Counted from the first letter of the stretch, positions 1 through 6,764 are shown. The stretch: DNA of 11,293 nt from Bacteroidota bacterium (GCA_021812865.1 JAKAMP010000029.1:1-11293); one strand, 5' to 3'. Notes: generated from the sequence alone by a model not told the origin. Numbers and translations: made by a program.

Positions 1-626
1 GTGAGGGCTCCATCGCGCACCTTTCGTATGTCGGCCCATACCGATTCAGGCTTTCCGAACAGGAACAGGGCATGGTCAATCAGGTGTGACCCCAGGTTGT
101 ATACAATGCTCGCACCGGTTGAAGGATCCTCTTTCCACGTCTTCGGAATGAAATTGCGGTACCTGTCGTAATGCGCTTCATAATCAACCAGCCTGCCTAG
201 CAGCCCTTCTTTCAGAATTTTCTGAACGGTACGGGAATCTCCGTCAAACCTCCGGTTGTGGTATACGGTCAGCAGAACCCCCTTTTGCCGGGCAAGGGCA
301 ATCAGCTCTTCGCCCTGCTGACTGGTCTGGGTAAACGGCTTTTCTACTACTATATGCTTCCCTGCATGCAGCGCTGCCAAAGCCATAGGGTAATGCAGGT
401 GATCCGGTGTATTGACTATAATCAGGTCAATGTCAGGATCAGCCACGAGCTCATCATAGTCCCGAACTATCTTTGCATAGGGGTATCTTTCTTTCGACAG
501 ACTCTTTGTCCGCTCCAGGATTTTTTTTAGTTCAAAGCCTGGATGCAAATGTATAAAGGGCGCATGAAACACATAACCCGACATCCCGTAGGAGGCGATA
601 GCTGTTCGTATGACCTTATTTTTCAT
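1..626 (-). CDS. Gfo/Idh/MocA family oxidoreductase, cytosolic (partial, C-terminus beyond the left edge)
   Basis: NAD(P)-dependent oxidoreductase of the Gfo/Idh/MocA family, which acts on sugars, inositols and related polyols. Translating the minus strand from the ATG at 626 gives 208 open codons running off the window; full members have about 340-350, so roughly 60% is present. Seen: an N-terminal Rossmann beta strand with the family signature YGMSGYVFHAPF (residues 13-24), the strand-turn VNTPDHLHYP (71-80), the hallmark EKP (95-97), and the segment LGSHLIDHAL (178-187), which carries the conserved His/Asp of the substrate site. There is no signal peptide, so it should be cytosolic. The first Gly of the usual GxGxxG is Ser (S12). 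The exact substrate cannot be read from the sequence. It is divergent from the apbE group and a TAnnTTTG box lies just upstream. Family assignment is firm. Confidence 0.93.
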   Translation of the reverse strand, partial: MKNKVIRTAIASYGMSGYVFHAPFIHLHPGFELKKILERTKSLSKERYPYAKIVRDYDELVADPDIDLIIVNTPDHLHYPMALAALHAGKHIVVEKPFTQTSQQGEELIALARQKGVLLTVYHNRRFDGDSRTVQKILKEGLLGRLVDYEAHYDRYRNFIPKTWKEDPSTGASIVYNLGSHLIDHALFLFGKPESVWADIRKVRDGAL

Positions 627-644
627 AAAAATGAGTTGGTTGCA

Positions 645-652
645 CAAAAATA
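645..652 (-). promoter_or_regulatory. Candidate -7 promoter element for the minus-strand oxidoreductase
   Basis: On the minus strand this reads TATTTTTG, an exact match to the Bacteroidetes sigma-ABfr -7 consensus TAnnTTTG. Its last base is 18 bases before the ATG at 626, giving a very short leader. No clear TTTG -33 element is seen 19-21 bases upstream, so it rests on the -7 box and its spacing. Confidence 0.45.
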
Positions 653-768
653 ACAAGAAAGCTTGATTTGAATGCCTTCCTTCGGTTACTCTGCATCAGG
701 ATTGAATATTTATTACCATCATGCTGCAATTTTTAACGTATAGTTATCCCCGATAGCGCATAAAACAT

Positions 769-776
769 TAAATTTG
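769..776 (+). promoter_or_regulatory. Candidate -7 promoter element for the apbE group
   Basis: TAAATTTG matches the Bacteroidetes -7 consensus TAnnTTTG exactly and ends 21 bases before the ATG at 798. A possible TTG start at 774 lies inside this box and so would not be transcribed from it, which helps fix the start at 798. A matching -33 TTTG is not evident. Confidence 0.5.
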
Positions 777-797
777 TTGTTGATCAGCCATTGTGTT

Positions 798-1712
798 ATG
801 CATGTGATCACCCATACATTTCCCGCGATGAATACCCGTTTCGACATTCTGCTGCCGGGAATTGACGAAGACTTGGGCGATTATTTGTTCGACCTGATCA
901 GGCGTGAGGTGGAGCGCACCGAACACAAGCTGAGCATTTTCAACCCCGACAGTGAATTATCGCATATCAACCGTGCAGCCTTTCAGCATCCGGTAACCCT
1001 CGATGACGAAATGTACTATATTCTCAATCATTGCCTGGAATATAACCGGCAATCGATGGGCATGTTCGATGTTACCATGCGTCCCTTACTCGAATTCTGG
1101 AAGTCGCACGAAATATCTGAAGAAACTGTTTCTACTGCCAGAGAAATCAGGAAACAAATCGGTACCGACAAAATTGAGCTGAATTGGAAGAAAAAAACAG
1201 TGCAGTTTGCTAGTGATAAGGTAATGATTGATCTCGGAGGCTTAGGCAAGGGATATGCGCTCCTCCGGGTCAAATATATCCTGAAGGATCACAATATCAG
1301 CAGCGCCTTTTTAAGTTTTGGTGAAAGCACCATACTTGGGGTAGGGAACCATCCCTATGGCAATGGCTGGAAGGCGGGAATCTGTGATTTCTTTGACTTC
1401 AATTCCAGCCTGTACACTTTCGATTTGCACGAACAGACGCTTTCGGTTTCGGGCAACAGCAGAAATATCTTGATGAGAAAAGAGCTGGTGAAAGGACATA
1501 TCATCGATCCGATGAAGGCTGTACCCATGGGTGGCATGTCGGCTGTGGCCGTGGTGTCGGCGTCGGTACTCGATGCAGAAGCGCTGAGTACGGCCCTATA
1601 CCCGGCAGATGAAGAAACCCGCAAAAAAATATTAATCAATTTTCCCAATACTTTAGCCATCAATATTGAATATGACGAACAACGGAAAGTCTGCATCCGG
1701 GAAATCAAATGA
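798..1712 (+). CDS. apbE: ApbE-type FAD:protein FMN transferase, divergent soluble form
   Basis: ApbE family proteins (PF02424) transfer FMN from FAD onto Ser/Thr of target flavoproteins, with Mg2+. The 304-residue protein shows the family blocks in order: AMNT (10-13, where AMGT is usual), FNPDSELSHIN (48-58), FDVTMRPLLEFW (90-101), DLGGLGKGYAL (145-155), LSFGES (172-177, where NLGG[ND] is common), SGN (218-220), HIIDP (234-238) and EALSTAL (261-267). In well-studied ApbE the last block is ADALSTAL, with Asp and Thr as metal ligands; here the Asp position is Glu 261, Thr 265 is kept, and D259 lies nearby. There is no signal peptide or lipobox, unlike exported ApbE, so it is probably cytosolic. 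I chose ATG 798 because it precedes the AMNT block and the TTG at 774 falls in the promoter box. No Nqr/Rnf or FMN-binding partner lies nearby, and no Dxx[ST]GA[ST] acceptor motif is visible in the neighbours. Family firm, target unknown. Confidence 0.9.
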   Translation: MHVITHTFPAMNTRFDILLPGIDEDLGDYLFDLIRREVERTEHKLSIFNPDSELSHINRAAFQHPVTLDDEMYYILNHCLEYNRQSMGMFDVTMRPLLEFWKSHEISEETVSTAREIRKQIGTDKIELNWKKKTVQFASDKVMIDLGGLGKGYALLRVKYILKDHNISSAFLSFGESTILGVGNHPYGNGWKAGICDFFDFNSSLYTFDLHEQTLSVSGNSRNILMRKELVKGHIIDPMKAVPMGGMSAVAVVSASVLDAEALSTALYPADEETRKKILINFPNTLAINIEYDEQRKVCIREIK

Positions 1713-2997
1713 TTTGAATGAAAACCAACCGGATAACCAGGTTACAAGGCGTGATTTTCTAAATGCATTTGCTGCTGTCGCCGGCACCACGTTGCTGTCT
1801 GCCTCGCTGCCCTGGCTTACCGGTGTTACTGCGCAAGCCGGACAGGCGGCAAGCCCCTCGAACAGGGTTCAACTTGGGTTTATTGGCACAGGTTCCAGGG
1901 GCTGCTATCTCCTTGAATTGCTCAGAAGAGTTCCCAATGCCGATGTGGCTGCGATCTGCGACAATTATCCGCCCAATCTTCAGAAAGGCCTTGAGCTCAC
2001 GGGAGGAAAAGCTAAAACTTATACCAATTACAAGGATTTGCTTGCACGGAATGACTTGGATGCAGTACTGATTGCAACCCCCCTGTATGAGCATTTTCAA
2101 ATGGTGATTGATGCCTTGGCCGCAGGAAAGCATGTGTTCTGCGAGAAAAGTATGGCTATGCTGCCTGAACAGTGCCTGCAAATGGTACAAGCACAGAAGC
2201 AGTCGGGCAAAATTCTCCAGATTGGTCACCAGCGGCTTTTCGATATTAAATTTCTGCGTGCCATGGAAATGATCCGGTCTGGGGATATTGGAAAGATCAC
2301 ACAGGTACGCGCATACTGGCACCGGAACAACGATTGGCGACGACCTGTGCCATCTCCCGATCTGGAAAGAAAGATCAACTGGCGGTTGTATAAAGAATAT
2401 TCTTGTGGTCTTATGACCGAACTGGCATCCCATCAGATACAGGTAGCCAACTGGGCGCTGGGGGCTTTCCCCGAATCGGTCTCGGGCTCGGGTAGCATTA
2501 ATTATTGGCACGATGGGAGGGAGGTTTACGATAATGTGAACCTGGTATACCGTTATCCAGGCGGCATCCACCTGATCTATGATTCCCTCACCAGCAACAA
2601 AAAATATGGTTTGGAAGAACAGCTGGAAGGCAACAAGGGAACTATAGAACCGGAGGCCAATCGCTTTTATCTCGAAAATCCGCCAGCGGCGCCGGGAATT
2701 GTCCAGCTTGTAAACAGCATAGAGCATAAGATATTCGATGCTGTTCCCATCGGGGGGCCAAGCTGGGTGCCCGAAAACCCGAGCGAGGACAAAGGACATT
2801 CCCTTCATGATAAAGTGATCAATTCCGACGGGAGCGACATGGAAATGGAAGCCTTTGTCGCCATGGTGCGGGATGGCAGGGCAGTTCCAGGCCACCTCGA
2901 ACAGGCCTATTATGCTACGGTCAGCGCCCTGCTAGGACACCAAGCCATGCTCGAAAACCGCATCATTGCATGGCCCAAAGAATTAATACTGCAATAG
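1672..2997 (+). CDS. Tat-exported Gfo/Idh/MocA family oxidoreductase
   Basis: Gfo/Idh/MocA oxidoreductase of the secreted Bacteroidota type, 441 residues. It has a twin-arginine signal, TRRDFL (25-30), followed by a hydrophobic stretch and a likely cleavage after TAQA (53-56), so it should be folded with its cofactor and exported to the periplasm. The Rossmann motif is GFIGTGSRG (69-77); the hallmark EKP is EKS (158-160), a variant common in this exported subgroup. TELASHQIQVANW (249-261) holds the conserved substrate-site His 254. A GH109-like NAD-dependent glycosidase role is possible but cannot be shown. The ATG at 1672 makes the gene overlap apbE by 41 bases in another frame; a TTG at 1714, just past the apbE stop, would still keep the whole Tat signal. 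The overlap implies co-transcription and probably coupled translation. Substrate unknown. Confidence 0.92.
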   Translation: MTNNGKSASGKSNDLNENQPDNQVTRRDFLNAFAAVAGTTLLSASLPWLTGVTAQAGQAASPSNRVQLGFIGTGSRGCYLLELLRRVPNADVAAICDNYPPNLQKGLELTGGKAKTYTNYKDLLARNDLDAVLIATPLYEHFQMVIDALAAGKHVFCEKSMAMLPEQCLQMVQAQKQSGKILQIGHQRLFDIKFLRAMEMIRSGDIGKITQVRAYWHRNNDWRRPVPSPDLERKINWRLYKEYSCGLMTELASHQIQVANWALGAFPESVSGSGSINYWHDGREVYDNVNLVYRYPGGIHLIYDSLTSNKKYGLEEQLEGNKGTIEPEANRFYLENPPAAPGIVQLVNSIEHKIFDAVPIGGPSWVPENPSEDKGHSLHDKVINSDGSDMEMEAFVAMVRDGRAVPGHLEQAYYATVSALLGHQAMLENRIIAWPKELILQ

Positions 2998-3010
2998 TTT
3001 TTGAAATCCA

Positions 3011-3265
3011 ATGATTATGAATGATACAGTAATCACTGCTAAAAGAAAAAGGACAGAATGGATCATCCTGCTGGCTTGCTTCATCGTAGCAAACATGCTC
3101 AATATCTATTCGATTATCCAATATAAATCCTCCTGGACTGAATTGTACAGATCCATGTTTTATATTCTGCTGATTACCTTTTTCCTGTACTTTGTTATGC
3201 TTTTCTTCCGCCTGGTATTCTGGGGGATACAAATAGCTATTCGCCGGATTAAAAGAACCCGGTAA
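3011..3265 (+). CDS. Small two-helix inner-membrane protein of unknown function
   Basis: I do not recognise a named family. The 84-residue protein has a short basic N-terminus (AKRKRTEW, 10-17), a first hydrophobic helix at about 17-38, a short polar turn with KSSWTELYRS (39-48), a second long hydrophobic helix at about 49-74, and a basic tail ending RRIKRTR. The positive residues at both ends suggest that both termini lie in the cytoplasm. The gene starts 13 bases after the Tat oxidoreductase stop on the same strand, so the two are probably co-transcribed. It converges with mscL, 34 bases away. The hydrophobic helices, basic flanks and gene spacing all support a real gene. Its role is open. 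Confidence 0.75.
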   Translation: MIMNDTVITAKRKRTEWIILLACFIVANMLNIYSIIQYKSSWTELYRSMFYILLITFFLYFVMLFFRLVFWGIQIAIRRIKRTR

Positions 3266-3299
3266 ATGGTATTAAAACGGATGGGATATAGAGGCGAAT

Positions 3300-3725
3300 T
3301 TACTTCTTGTTGAGAATATCCCTTATCTCTGTCAGGAGTACTTCCTGTTTTGTCGGGACAGGGGGTGCAACGACTTCTGCCGGCTCTGTCGACTTTCTTC
3401 TCAACCGGTTAATGCCTTTGATCAGAATGAAAATAGCCAAGGCTACCAGAGTAAAATCAATGGCCGATTGTATAAATTTTCCATAATTGATGGAAACTGC
3501 CGGTGAAATAATGGTCCCGGCTGCATTCAATACCTCATGCTTTAAGGTTACCCTGAGATCTGAAAAATCCACCCCACCGATCAGAAGTCCAAGGGGAGGC
3601 ATAAGAATATCGGTTACAAGGGAACTGACTATTTTGCCGAAAGCTCCTCCCAGGATAATACCAATAGCCATGTCCAGGACATTGCCCTTCATGGCAAATT
3701 CTTTGAATTCAGTGATGATTTTCAT
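3300..3725 (-). CDS. mscL: Large-conductance mechanosensitive channel MscL
   Basis: MscL is the inner-membrane pentameric channel that opens under membrane tension to release solutes on hypo-osmotic shock. The 141-residue protein has the family layout: amphipathic N-terminal helix ([14 protein letters not shown], 7-20), TM1 with the pore-constriction pattern [17 protein letters not shown] (22-38), the DILMPPLG turn, a periplasmic loop containing a polar insert, TM2 ([18 protein letters not shown], about 91-108) and a charged C-terminal helix ending [11 protein letters not shown]. The length is normal for MscL. It lies 11 bases after the DUF3078 gene stop on the same strand, so it is probably the second gene of a two-gene transcript. 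No Shine-Dalgarno is seen, as is normal in this phylum. Confidence 0.97.
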   Translation of the reverse strand: MKIITEFKEFAMKGNVLDMAIGIILGGAFGKIVSSLVTDILMPPLGLLIGGVDFSDLRVTLKHEVLNAAGTIISPAVSINYGKFIQSAIDFTLVALAIFILIKGINRLRRKSTEPAEVVAPPVPTKQEVLLTEIRDILNKK

Positions 3726-3736
3726 AGGGTTTGGTT

Positions 3737-4675
3737 TTAAGATTTGAATTTATAGGAAAATCCAATACCAAGCAATTCTTTGAACTGAATTTTGGGACCA
3801 ACTATGCGGTTCGGATCGGTCTCTGTCGGCTCCTTGATCTTGACGGCATCGTCGTATATCAGGGTCATTCCCAGCGTCGCTCCAATGTATTTATTCACTT
3901 TCATGGAGATAAGACATTCGCTGTTCACCACAATATTCTGGGGATTCTTCAGGTAATTCGAGAAAAAATCTGCCTTGGCCTGCAGGGCTACATTTTCCAT
4001 CAGGTCAAGTTTGTATGTCATCCTGAGGTATCCGCCAAATTCCTTCCGGCTGTGCTTACCTGGTGTTACGCCATATGAGCCCTTTTTTGACAACAGGGTA
4101 TCTTTTACAATGGTAATCCTACCGGTTACTGGAGCTAGGAACAGGGCCAGATGCTTATTCGGCTGGTAGTCCAAACCCACGGCAAGTATGATGTACCCGG
4201 GCGACAAAAAGTTCGATATGGGAATGGTATCCCCGGGCTTTGCATAACCTGGTGACATCTGTGTTTTAAAGCTTAAAAATACTGCATAATACAGATTTTT
4301 GATAAGCATTCGACCATATTTTGAATTGTAATCGATCTTGTCATCGGTTTTAACGATCTGGGTATTTTTGAACTGATCGGTTCTCTGTACAAGACCGTAG
4401 CCAATATCCAAGTTATTGTCCCAAGTGCTTTTGTCTGCCTTTAGGTTTCCGAACAGGCTGAGTAGTCCGTTTCCCGCAATGGAATTGTCACCACCGGCAG
4501 CCCAATGGGAAAAGGAAGTCTGCGAAAGGTTCAGGTTAGTCAGCCCTCCGGTTTTCCAGCCATTGGTAGTATCGGCTGCCGGTTTGGTCCGAAGGTTTTT
4601 CTCTGCATCGGTAATCTGAGCTTGTGCATAAGATATTGAAAATAAAAGAAAAATGATCGGAATAATTCGCTTCAT
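3737..4675 (-). CDS. DUF3078 family outer-membrane beta-barrel-like protein
   Basis: Conserved Bacteroidota protein of the DUF3078 family, function unknown, inferred to be an outer-membrane beta-barrel. The 312-residue protein has a clear Sec signal peptide (KRII followed by a hydrophobic core, cleavage near AQAQ, residues 17-20). The family block follows: [23 protein letters not shown] (split over residues about 40-62). Alternating aromatic/polar strands continue to the C-terminus [10 protein letters not shown], typical of a barrel end. I placed the start at ATG 4675 rather than the in-frame TTG at 4681, because the signal peptide begins directly with MKR. It is the first gene of the pair with mscL, 11 bases apart; no functional link is established, though both sit in the envelope. 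Confidence 0.9.
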   Translation of the reverse strand: MKRIIPIIFLLFSISYAQAQITDAEKNLRTKPAADTTNGWKTGGLTNLNLSQTSFSHWAAGGDNSIAGNGLLSLFGNLKADKSTWDNNLDIGYGLVQRTDQFKNTQIVKTDDKIDYNSKYGRMLIKNLYYAVFLSFKTQMSPGYAKPGDTIPISNFLSPGYIILAVGLDYQPNKHLALFLAPVTGRITIVKDTLLSKKGSYGVTPGKHSRKEFGGYLRMTYKLDLMENVALQAKADFFSNYLKNPQNIVVNSECLISMKVNKYIGATLGMTLIYDDAVKIKEPTETDPNRIVGPKIQFKELLGIGFSYKFKS

Positions 4676-4695
4676 AGACAAAAATCTTGAGTTTC

Positions 4696-4703
4696 TAAAT
4701 TTA
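4696..4703 (-). promoter_or_regulatory. Weak candidate -7 element for the DUF3078-mscL pair
   Basis: The minus strand reads TAAATTTA, one mismatch from TAnnTTTG (last base A for G), with 20 bases between it and the ATG at 4675. This is the same position as the exact boxes elsewhere in the window. No -33 element is clear. The AT-rich setting makes chance matches likely. Confidence 0.25.
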
Positions 4704-4814
4704 TGTATTTTTATATGCCAGTATGTTTTTCATTGGAGAAAAATGCATATTAGTTCTGAATATTACACACTGTTTATTGATCTTTTTTATAAACGAACGA
4801 AAAATAATTTTCAT

Positions 4815-5033
4815 ATGCAGAAATTAAATTTAGTTATGTATAAACTCATCTATATTTTTGCGTGCTTTATTTGGGCGTCAGTTGTTCTGTTTGGATCATG
4901 TTCATCTCTGCAGGCAGAAAAGTTCCTTGCCGTAAAACCGAAGAATCCAATCCTCCTCATTGGCCATGGAATGGGTCTTGCACAAGTATATGCCGCAATA
5001 GCGCAGCGTTTAACCTGGAATAATTTCCTGTGA
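4815..5033 (+). pseudogene. Remnant 5' end of an alkaline phosphatase lipoprotein gene
   Basis: An open frame of about 72 codons from ATG 4815 (or ATG 4836, which gives the neater signal peptide). It starts with a hydrophobic signal segment and a lipobox-like LFGSC, then reads KPKNPILLIGHGMGLAQVYA before a TGA at 5031. The last block closely resembles the N-terminal strand of alkaline phosphatases (PF00245), usually LIGDGMG followed by a similar helix. Two faults are visible: the metal-binding Asp of GDGMG is His, and the frame stops some 350-400 residues short of a complete enzyme. I find no continuation of the enzyme in any plus frame before the next gene. The most likely reading is a deletion that left only the 5' end. 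The alternative, a real small lipoprotein, is possible but less likely. The flanking DNA is AT-rich. Confidence 0.65.
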
Positions 5034-5120
5034 CCAGGCTAGTCCCTTTGCCTACAAATTTAAAGGTAATATGCAGAATACCAATGTCTTCCGCAAAATC
5101 AAAGTTTGCCTGAATATATA

Positions 5121-5996
5121 ATGATATGGCTCCTTGTAGAACTCATTTTTGTTCTGCCACCCTCTGAAGAAATGCCTCCGGTCGCCAGGGATACCCCTGC
5201 CCGGAAAGAACAACTGGCATTTGTCTGTGAACTTTCACCATTGATAAAAGAATCTTCCGGACTTATCTTTTTCAATGGGAAATTCTGGACCTTCAACGAT
5301 AGTGGAGGAGGTCCTGAACTTTTCGGCTTTGACCCTGATTCGGCCAACAAAGTGCAAACCATTACGGTAACCAATGCCAGAAATGTCGATTGGGAAGAAG
5401 TTACCCAGGATCAGTATTTTATATATATCGGGGACTTTGGCAATAACCTGGGGAACCGGGAAAATCTGAAGATATATAAGATTAAGAAATCAGATATTCC
5501 CCGGAACCAAAACAATGCTTCGGTCAGTGCCGAAGAAATTGAATTTTCGTTCGCCAATCAGAAAAACTTCAAGCCAGGTTTATGGCATGCAAGGTATGAT
5601 TGCGAAGCAATGATAGCATGGAGCGACAGCCTGGTAATTTTTACAAAGGATTGGGAAAGGGAAATATCGCAGTTTTATCTCATCCCCAAAATGCCTGGAA
5701 AATATAATCCCCATCCGGCTGGAATATTTCCGGCAAGGGGATTGGTCACCGGAGCAGCTTATGACTCATCCCGGCATCTGATGGTTTTATGCGGCTATGA
5801 AGAGTTTGTACCTTTTGTTTGGTACGTTTTTCCTCATAACCCTAGGGATATACCCAAGGCTGAAAGGCACAGGTTTACCTTCTGGAAAATGGCTGGCGTA
5901 CAAACCGAAGGAATCTGTTTTGGTCCTGATTCAACCGTTTACCTCTCTTCCGAGAAATCCCGGTTCAGACAGGCTCTATACCGCATCCGTCCCTAA
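5121..5996 (+). CDS. Beta-propeller-like secreted protein of unknown function
   Basis: 291 residues. I recognise the pattern of a Bacteroidota hypothetical family but no named function. Repeating propeller-like strands are visible: KESSGLIFFNGKFWTFNDSG (near residue 45), VDWEEVTQDQYFIYIGDFGN (near 90), LKIYKIKKSDI, YDCEAMIAW, LVTGAAYD, and a final blade GVQTEGICFG with TVYLSSEKS. The NVDWE and YIGDFGNN blocks are the strongest family marks. The N-terminus (MIWLLVELIFVLPP) is hydrophobic but lacks basic residues, so it is a poor signal peptide. Because it directly follows the phosphatase remnant, the original 5' end may have been altered. I preferred ATG 5121 over the TTG at 5106. There is no T9SS sorting domain at the C-terminus, which ends YRIRP. 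Confidence 0.75.
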   Translation: MIWLLVELIFVLPPSEEMPPVARDTPARKEQLAFVCELSPLIKESSGLIFFNGKFWTFNDSGGGPELFGFDPDSANKVQTITVTNARNVDWEEVTQDQYFIYIGDFGNNLGNRENLKIYKIKKSDIPRNQNNASVSAEEIEFSFANQKNFKPGLWHARYDCEAMIAWSDSLVIFTKDWEREISQFYLIPKMPGKYNPHPAGIFPARGLVTGAAYDSSRHLMVLCGYEEFVPFVWYVFPHNPRDIPKAERHRFTFWKMAGVQTEGICFGPDSTVYLSSEKSRFRQALYRIRP

Positions 5997-6004
5997 CCAA
6001 AAAC

Positions 6005-6039
6005 CTTTAACCTGAAACATGAAACTTTAAACTTCAAAC
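6005..6039 (+). repeat. Degenerate tandem heptad repeat, five units ending in AAC
   Basis: Five consecutive 7-base units all end in AAC: CTTTAAC, CTGAAAC, ATGAAAC, TTTAAAC, TTCAAAC. A partial unit follows and a related AAAAAC precedes. The repeat lies between the stop of the beta-propeller gene and the queE promoter. No function is evident. Confidence 0.55.
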
Positions 6040-6074
6040 CTTGAAATTCCCCGCCACATATAAAATGTTGCGTA

Positions 6075-6106
6075 TTTGTAAGGCAGCTTAAATCATTGTA
6101 CCTTTG
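6075..6106 (+). promoter_or_regulatory. Strong Bacteroidetes-type promoter for queE and the PorE-like gene
   Basis: A -33 TTTG at 6075-6078 and a -7 TACCTTTG at 6099-6106 are separated by 20 bases, matching the Bacteroidetes consensus TTTG-N19-21-TAnnTTTG at every specified base. Transcription should start near 6113, leaving a leader of about 13 bases to the ATG at 6126. This rules against the upstream TTG at 6096 as the queE start. Confidence 0.75.
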
Positions 6107-6125
6107 CGCCACTCATACCAGACAA

Positions 6126-6764
6126 ATGCTATACAGGACGCAGGATGTAAGCGTGTTTGAAAACGGCAGGAAACTTCCCATTGTGGAGGAGTTTTATACT
6201 TTGCAGGGCGAAGGGTATCACACAGGTAAACCCGCCTATTTCATTCGACTCGGCGGATGTGACATTGGTTGCAGCTGGTGTGACACCAAATTTTCCTGGA
6301 ACCCGGCCATTCATCCTCTAGTGGCAGTGGATGAAATTGCTGAAAGGGCAGTGCAATCAGGATGTGGAGCCGTTGTGGTCACAGGGGGCGAACCCCTGAT
6401 CTATCCCCTGGAATATCTCACCGGCACATTACAGAACGCTGGTATTGAGCTTTATTTAGAAACATCAGGTGCATACCCTTTATCAGGGAAATGGAACTGG
6501 CTATGCCTGTCTCCAAAAAAAAAATCTCCGCCCAGGCGTGAAATTTTTCCATTGGCACACGAATTGAAAGTAATCATTCAGCAGGTGGAGGACTTTTCCT
6601 GGGCCGAGGAAAATGCCGCCCTGGTAAAATCAGAATGTATGTTGTACCTTCAACCTGAATGGAGCCGGTATGATGAAATTTTGCCTGAAATAGTAGCGTA
6701 CGTTAAAAAAAATATCCGCTGGAGAATTTCATTACAGGCTCATAAATTCATGAAAATTCCATAA
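6126..6764 (+). CDS. queE: 7-carboxy-7-deazaguanine synthase QueE (radical SAM)
   Basis: QueE converts 6-carboxytetrahydropterin to 7-carboxy-7-deazaguanine, the third step towards preQ0, queuosine tRNA modification or 7-deazaguanine DNA modification. The 212-residue protein begins with the QueE signature IVEEFYTLQGEGYHTGKPAYF (split over residues 19-39). The [4Fe-4S] motif follows, C45-x3-C49-x2-C52 with WCDT; VVTGGEP (84-90) contacts SAM; LETSG (111-115), LSPKK (128-132), HELKVI (145-150) and LYLQP (173-177) follow, and the C-terminus is SLQAHKFMKIP, as expected for a QueE with the plain CxxxCxxC loop. The start is ATG 6126, set by the promoter just upstream. No other que genes are in the window. 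A run of ten A bases (6515-6524) encodes the KKK of the LSPKKK segment. The stop is one base before the next start, so translation is probably coupled. Confidence 0.96.
   Translation: MLYRTQDVSVFENGRKLPIVEEFYTLQGEGYHTGKPAYFIRLGGCDIGCSWCDTKFSWNPAIHPLVAVDEIAERAVQSGCGAVVVTGGEPLIYPLEYLTGTLQNAGIELYLETSGAYPLSGKWNWLCLSPKKKSPPRREIFPLAHELKVIIQQVEDFSWAEENAALVKSECMLYLQPEWSRYDEILPEIVAYVKKNIRWRISLQAHKFMKIP
6515..6524 (+). other. A10 homopolymer tract inside queE
   Basis: Ten consecutive A bases encode Lys-Lys-Lys at residues 131-133 of QueE. Such tracts can promote polymerase slippage and indels. As it stands the frame is open and the protein looks intact. Confidence 0.7.

Noticed and set aside
258..530. 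Plus-strand 90-codon open frame near the left edge
   Set aside because: It lies opposite the Gfo/Idh/MocA reading frame, which has EKP and Rossmann motifs; the plus frame has none.
1028..1708. Three minus-strand open frames opposite apbE
   Set aside because: No start context, signal or family pattern; the plus strand carries clear ApbE motifs.
1759..2895. Long minus-strand open frame of 378 codons opposite the Tat oxidoreductase
   Set aside because: It has no recognisable motifs and an odd composition rich in His, Pro and Cys, and it lies wholly opposite a well-supported gene. It is a reading-frame shadow.
3266..3299. Terminator between the converging small membrane protein gene and mscL
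   Set aside because: No inverted repeat of useful length in the 34 bases.
4960..5142. Minus-strand open stretch of 61 codons with a protein-like beta-strand pattern (DIGILHITFKFVGKGTSL)
   Set aside because: There is no ATG or other usual start, it overlaps the phosphatase remnant, and I cannot match it to a family. It could be a fragment of another lost gene but is too short to support.
5740..5765. Possible flavinylation motif (LVTGAA) in the propeller protein as an ApbE target
   Set aside because: The required Asp four positions before and the acceptor Ser/Thr after GA are missing; VTGAAYD is a normal propeller strand.
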